17,974 nt of DNA from Chrysochromulina parva (taxonomy: Eukaryota; Haptophyta; Prymnesiales; Chrysochromulinaceae), in assembly GCA_002887195.1 (NCBI GenBank), contig PJAB01001035.1, positions 1 through 17,974 of the forward strand, written 5' to 3'. Made by a program: the position numbers and the translations under genes. The notes below the pieces were generated by a model. The model did not search any database. It worked only from the letters and a program-made list of their open reading frames with translations, and had not been told where the DNA came from. Positions 14,601 through 17,974 of this stretch are shown one piece after another. Each line of letters starts with the position of its first letter. The first letter of the stretch is position 1.

Positions 14601-17585
14601 TTGCCCAAGCACTCGGCGGCGTTGGCCTGCAGGTCAGGCACCGGAGTGCCAAGGATGGAGACGAGGGATGGGATGGCGCCCGCCTCGGAAATCTTGGACT
14701 GATTTTCACGGCTCCCCTTGGCGAGCTGTGAAAGCGCATTCGCGGCGAGGGAGTAGAGGCCGGCTTGTGCCATCATCTCCTTGGCGTTCGAGGAGCTCGC
14801 GAGCGAGTTGACGAGGAGGGGGATGCCTCCTGCGGCCGTGATGGCGCTCTGGATGGACTCAGACTTGTACGCGAGCTTCGAGATCGCTTTCAGGGACGCT
14901 TCCTTGGCCTTCGTGTTCTGTTCGATGATCGAGAGCAGTGGCGCGATGCCGCCCGCTTCGACGATCGAGCCGCGGTTCTCGGCCGAGTCGGACGCAAGGT
15001 TGGCGAGCGCAGCACACGCGCTCTCCTGTGCCGAAGAGCCGTTCTCGGCGAGCATGTCGACGAGCTGCTTGATGATCAGGGCACGGTTGGCCGACTCAAT
15101 CGAGAGACGCACGAGCACTTCCTTAGCATAATTCTGCGACATCGGGTTGGACGAGCCGAGCAACGTCACAATGGGCTGTATGCCGCCCGCGTTTGCAATC
15201 GCCACGCGATTACCCAACTCATCAGCCAGCGCAAAGAGCGCGCCCGCCGCCTCTTCTTGCGCGCCGTCGCCGCACGTGCCATCGAGCAGGGTTACGAGCG
15301 GCTTGATGGCAGCGATAGCGTGGCTTGGGTCGAGCGCCGCGGGCGTCTTCTTGCTGCCGGTAGCGAGGCGTGCGAGCGCAGCAGACGCGTGCTGCTTGCC
15401 AAGGTTGTCGCCCTTGTTGAGCAGCGTCACCAGCGGCTCGAGGACGCCGAGCTCCACCATTTTATCGCCGTTCTTCTTCAGGCTGGCCAGCGACGCGAGC
15501 GCTGCCGCCGCAAACTGCCGAGCCGCGACGTCAATCTTGTTGACCTTCGCCGTGCCCTCGTCCTCGTCCTCGTCGGTCGCCATGGTCTCGAGCCCGCCCT
15601 TGACGATGTCGATCAAGGGAGTGATGGCTCCTTTCTCGCCCAAGGCCAGTTGCGTCTTGGGATTCTTGAGTGCGAGGCGTGAGATGGCCGCGGCCGCCTG
15701 TTGGCGAGCGGAAGACTCGTCGCTGGTGAGCGCTGCGACGATCGGATCAATGACACCCTCCTCGAGCAGAGTTTTCTGGTTGTCGGGGCTGATGGAGAGA
15801 GAGAGCGACCACAAAGCGAAACGCTTGGCACCGTCAGAGCCGTCCTTGAGCAAGCCAATCAAATCTAGCAACGGCCCCGCCATCGCAATCTCCTGCTGCG
15901 AGGTCGGGTTCTCCTGCACGAGCTTCTCGAGCAGCGCCGTCGCGTTCGCCTTTGCCATGGCGCTGCCGCTGGAGAGGCAGCCCACAAGCAACGTAGTGAT
16001 CTGCCTCTGGTTGGTCACGTTCCCAGCGCCGAGGGAGGCGAGGGCGTAGGCCGAGTGCTCTTGCGCGCGCGCCGTGCCCCCCGCTAGGATCATCACCGTC
16101 GGCTGGATGCCGCCCGCGTCCGCGACCGCCTGCTTGTTCTTATCATGATGGTCCGAGAGTACCCAGATGGCGCCCGCCTGCAGGGAGGGGTGAGGGGAGG
16201 GTGGAGAGGGGAGGGCGAGCGAGGGGAGGGGGGTGAGGGCAGGGGGATGAGGGGAGGGCGAGGGGACCGTGCAGAGGTGGGCGTGCAGAGGTGGGCGTGC
16301 AGAGGTGGGCTGGGGACGCGAGCCAGCGTCGTGGTGGGCGTGCGTACCGCCTCGGCCTTGACTTCCTCGCTGGTCAGAGACGCAATCAGAGGCAATCAGA
16401 GGCAATCAGAAGAGGCACGGTGCGTACCGCCTCGGCCTTGACTTCCTCGACTCCGGGGGCCCGGTCGTTGTTCTTGAGCTGGTCGACGAGGTTGGCGATA
16501 CACCCCGTCTCGGAGGCCAGCGTCTGGTTCTCCCGGTTGTCTTTGACCACCTCGGTCAGGCAGAGCGCCGCCATCGCCTGCACGGTCAAATTCTTGTTCG
16601 TGAGCAAAGGCACGAGCTGCTGGATGCCGCCCTGCTTCGAGAATGAGCTCTGGTTCTCGCGGTTGTAGCGCGTGAGCTGTGCGAGCGCCGATGCACCTTG
16701 CGCCTGCGCCTCCTGGCTCTTGCACGGCAGCATCGCGAGCAACGGCGCGATTCCACCTGCCTTGGCAATGGCCATCTGAGTCTCTGGGTTGTCCCGCGCC
16801 AGGTTGGAGAGCGCCTCGGCCGCGTTCACTTGCGCTTCCACACTCATGGCGTTCAGGAGCGCGAGCAGCGGTGCGATGCCACCTTTCTCCATGATCTCAC
16901 TCTGCACCGCGGTGTTCGCCTTCGCGCCCGGCTCGGCTCCAGGAGAGAGGAGCTTTGCGATCGCGTTTGCTACCGACATCTGCGACTTGCCACTGTACAG
17001 TTGATCAAGGAGGAGCGGGACGGCACCCGCCTCGAAGAAGGCCTTCTGCGACTTGGTGTTGCCGACCGACAGGTTGGCCACCGCGTCCGCCGCGTGCAGG
17101 TGCGCGTCCTCCGTCACGTCACTGCGCAGCAGCCGCACGAGCGGCACCACCGCGCCCGCACGGACGATCGGATCCTGCTGCGAACGCTGCTCGGAGAGCT
17201 CGGCGATGGCGTAGGCCGCAAAGACCTGCGCCTTGTTGCTGCCCGACTTCAAAATCTGGACGAGCGGCGGAATGGCGCCCGCATCCACAATCTTCATTTG
17301 GAAATCGGAGTTGGAAGCTGCGATCGTCGCCAGCGTCGAGGAAGCGTGGACCTGGCAGCCGTCGTTGCCATTTTCGAGCAGATCGACGAGTGGCTTGATG
17401 ACGCCTGCAGCAACGAGAGTCGACGGATTCTTATCCGCCTGCACGGACAAACAGTCGATCAGGTGCACCAGCTTCTCCTTCGTTGCCGAGTCCTGCGCCG
17501 CCTTCAGGTCCTTGACGACCTGCGGGATGTCAGTAAGTTGCATCTGGCTGGCCTGCCGCTTGAGCTTCCCATCGCCGCCGCCCAT
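11642..17585 (-). CDS. Giant armadillo-repeat protein, two exons
   Basis: Exon 1 is complement 17585-16428 (386 codons, ATG in CCATGG context) and exon 2 is complement 16177-11642 (1511 codons plus stop). Splicing is phase 0 and gives 1897 residues. The junction reads VKAEA|AGAIWVLS and restores an ordinary armadillo repeat, which is strong support. I count about 35 repeats by the recurring GGI-PLV-LL helix-3 motif (8 in exon 1, about 27 in exon 2), nearly end to end from residue 40 to about 1740. A low-complexity insert with a PRRRR cluster interrupts the array near 13360-13560. The last ~151 residues are a Lys/Pro/Ser-rich basic tail (KKLKKMKSKR, GSKRTSKS). Armadillo arrays are protein-binding solenoids; repeats of this style recall Vac8/ARO proteins and plant ARM proteins, but those are 3-10 times shorter. 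The start MGGGDGKLKR could be N-myristoylated as in Vac8, although position 6 is Gly rather than Ser/Thr. The function is unknown; scaffold or cytoskeletal roles are guesses. Confidence 0.88.
11645..12097 (-). other. Basic, proline-rich disordered tail of the armadillo protein
   Basis: This segment encodes about the last 151 residues. After the final armadillo helix it becomes strongly basic (HKKLKKMKSKRSQR). It then has an acidic Glu/Pro stretch, a run of Pro with Ala/Gln spacing, and a Lys/Ser/Ala region (AKGSKKAAASPGKLKKL, ARKGQKSDR, GSKRTSKS). The composition resembles nucleic-acid-, microtubule- or membrane-binding tails and contains several possible nuclear localisation clusters. No domain is recognisable. 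Confidence 0.75.
13488..13535. repeat. Four 12-bp tandem units in the armadillo gene
   Basis: Two GGCGCGGCGCTC units (13488-13511) are followed directly by two GTCACGGCGCTC units (13512-13535). Read on the minus strand they give SAVT SAVT SAAP SAAP in the low-complexity insert. The in-frame 4-residue expansion lies outside the helical repeats, so it should be tolerated as a loop. Confidence 0.85.
16178..16427 (-). other. Spliceosomal intron (GT-AG, 250 bp) of the armadillo gene
   Basis: On the minus strand the donor is GAGGCG|GTACGC (first intron base 16427) and the acceptor CCTCCCTGCAG|GCGGGC (last intron base 16178). The preceding sequence (about 16179-16268) is almost pure pyrimidine on the minus strand, an excellent polypyrimidine tract. 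Exon 1 reads into an in-frame stop at 16386 if unspliced, and exon 2 has no coherent armadillo sequence upstream of 16177. Both facts require removal. The intron consists largely of repeats: a 30-bp copy of the donor region, 3 x 10 bp and 3 x 14 bp. Confidence 0.9.
16269..16310. repeat. Three perfect 14-bp tandem repeats in the intron
   Basis: The unit GTGCAGAGGTGGGC stands three times head to tail (16269-16282, 16283-16296, 16297-16310) with no mismatch. The perfection indicates recent expansion. It lies just on the 5' side (in transcript order) of the polypyrimidine tract, where a branch point would be expected. Confidence 0.9.
16340..16449. repeat. 30-bp duplication of the exon end and 5' splice site, with 3 x 10 bp between
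   Basis: The 30 bp at 16420-16449 (22 bp of exon 1 end plus the first 8 intron bases, including GTACGC) are repeated exactly at 16340-16369, offset by 80 bp, inside the intron. Between the copies three 10-bp units starting GCAATCAGA occupy 16382-16411. The distal copy therefore offers a second, identical donor. Its use would add 80 nt, shift the frame and pass the stop at 16386, so only the exon-proximal donor gives the full protein. Confidence 0.9.
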
Positions 17586-17974
17586 GGCCCCCCCGTGGCG
17601 GTCGGAAGCCCTTCTGGGCGGCGAGTCCTACGGACCCTTCGCCGTGCGCGCGCGGCGCGCACGCTCCAAAGCACTGCTCTGGACCGGAGAAAGTCCAAAA
17701 CAAAACTTCCAACAAATGATTGGGCCTGCAATCAAAGGGTCCGTCATTCCCCCCCCTCACAGGAAGGTCGGAGGCACCTACCCAAAGCAGGCTGGTAGCA
17801 GGGACCCAAAGTGCGCGCTGAAACCAACCCTCAAACATCTCCCAATAGTAATCAATACAGTCTTCCCCCACCAATAAGAAAACACCACAATAAGAAACTA
17901 CGGCAAGCAAAAGTGCCCTGGGGCTCTAAGAAAACAGCCCATGGCTAGAGGTGAGGGCCCGCTGGTCACCCTCT
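17586..17974. other. Upstream region and 5' leader of the armadillo gene
   Basis: This 389-bp stretch lies upstream of the armadillo-gene ATG and runs to the window edge. The half nearest the gene (17586-17690) is GC-rich and includes a 9-bp hairpin. The outer half (17700-17940) is much less GC-rich. The minus-strand frame through it has no recognisable protein. A possible leader intron (GTAGGT donor near 17783 to a TTTGATTGCAG acceptor near 17730) can be drawn but is unsupported. Further upstream exons outside the window cannot be excluded. Confidence 0.5.
17643..17663. promoter_or_regulatory. 9-bp GC hairpin in the armadillo-gene leader
   Basis: CGTGCGCGC (17643-17651) and GCGCGCACG (17655-17663) are exact reverse complements with a 3-nt spacer, 58-78 nt upstream of the ATG. 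If transcribed it would form a very stable leader hairpin able to slow scanning ribosomes; as DNA it could be a protein-binding palindrome. Alternating CG repeats arise easily in GC-rich sequence, so function is uncertain. Confidence 0.6.

Noticed and set aside
16178..16405. An independent armadillo gene starting near 16405
   Set aside because: The residues before 16177 are a proline-rich translation of intronic polypyrimidine. The phase-0 GT-AG splice restores a perfect repeat across the junction.
17530..17910. 126-codon minus-strand frame upstream of the armadillo gene
   Set aside because: It overlaps the armadillo start in another frame, its second half is a GC-rich shadow, and no domain is recognisable.
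1..17974. tRNA, rRNA, snRNA genes and CRISPR arrays
   Set aside because: I looked for tRNA T-loops, U6-like and C/D-box patterns and regular spaced repeats and saw none that stand up. The only T-loop-like string (near 9745) lies inside the NUP43-like coding sequence.

Overview
The window looks like nuclear DNA of a unicellular eukaryote. It is very GC-rich and gene-dense. It holds five protein genes, four apparently intronless and one with a single spliceosomal intron, and short or moderate spacers. The protein families are eukaryotic: a Ctr copper transporter, a Nup43-type nucleoporin, a C2/PRT_C membrane protein of MCTP type, and a giant armadillo-repeat protein. There are no operons, Shine-Dalgarno sites or bacterial genes. 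A GC-rich microalga, for example a haptophyte, fits the composition and gene structure, but nothing here fixes the lineage and I identified it only by protein-family recognition.

Layout, left to right. 1-1658: no supportable gene; it holds a degenerate ~58-bp tandem repeat, a GT-rich microsatellite and a few small palindromes. 1659-4808 (minus): a FAD/NAD(P)H oxidoreductase of the AIFM2(FSP1)/NDH-2 type. Its reading frame continues without a stop into an extra ~450-residue region with a degenerate EF-hand, two copies (and perhaps a third partial copy) of an unrecognised domain, and a polyalanine tract. 4809-5759: spacer with microsatellites and two strong inverted repeats. 5760-6344 (minus): Ctr-type copper transporter with all the signature motifs. 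6345-6708: spacer with a possible 63-bp mini-transposon flanked by a 10-bp direct repeat, and a perfect 8-bp hairpin with a GAAA loop. 6709-9609 (minus): IQ-motif, C2 and PRT_C membrane protein, probably at the ER. 9610-9741: a 132-bp divergent promoter with a perfect TGACGTCA. 9742-10914 (plus): Nup43-like WD40 protein. 10915-11641: spacer between convergent genes with one good hairpin. 11642-17585 (minus): ~1897-residue armadillo protein in two exons. 17586-17974: its GC-rich leader and upstream region.

The genes do not form an obvious pathway. The copper transporter and the oxidoreductase are tandem neighbours and both deal with redox or metal chemistry at membranes, but this is not evidence of joint function. 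The MCTP-like gene and the NUP43-like gene very probably share a promoter. The most unusual observations are the oxidoreductase/EF-hand/duplicated-domain reading frame, the 30-bp duplication of the 5' splice site inside the armadillo-gene intron, and the small insertion-like element upstream of the copper transporter. Several apparent upstream starts in the long frames are TTG or GTG; I moved each start to the first in-frame ATG.
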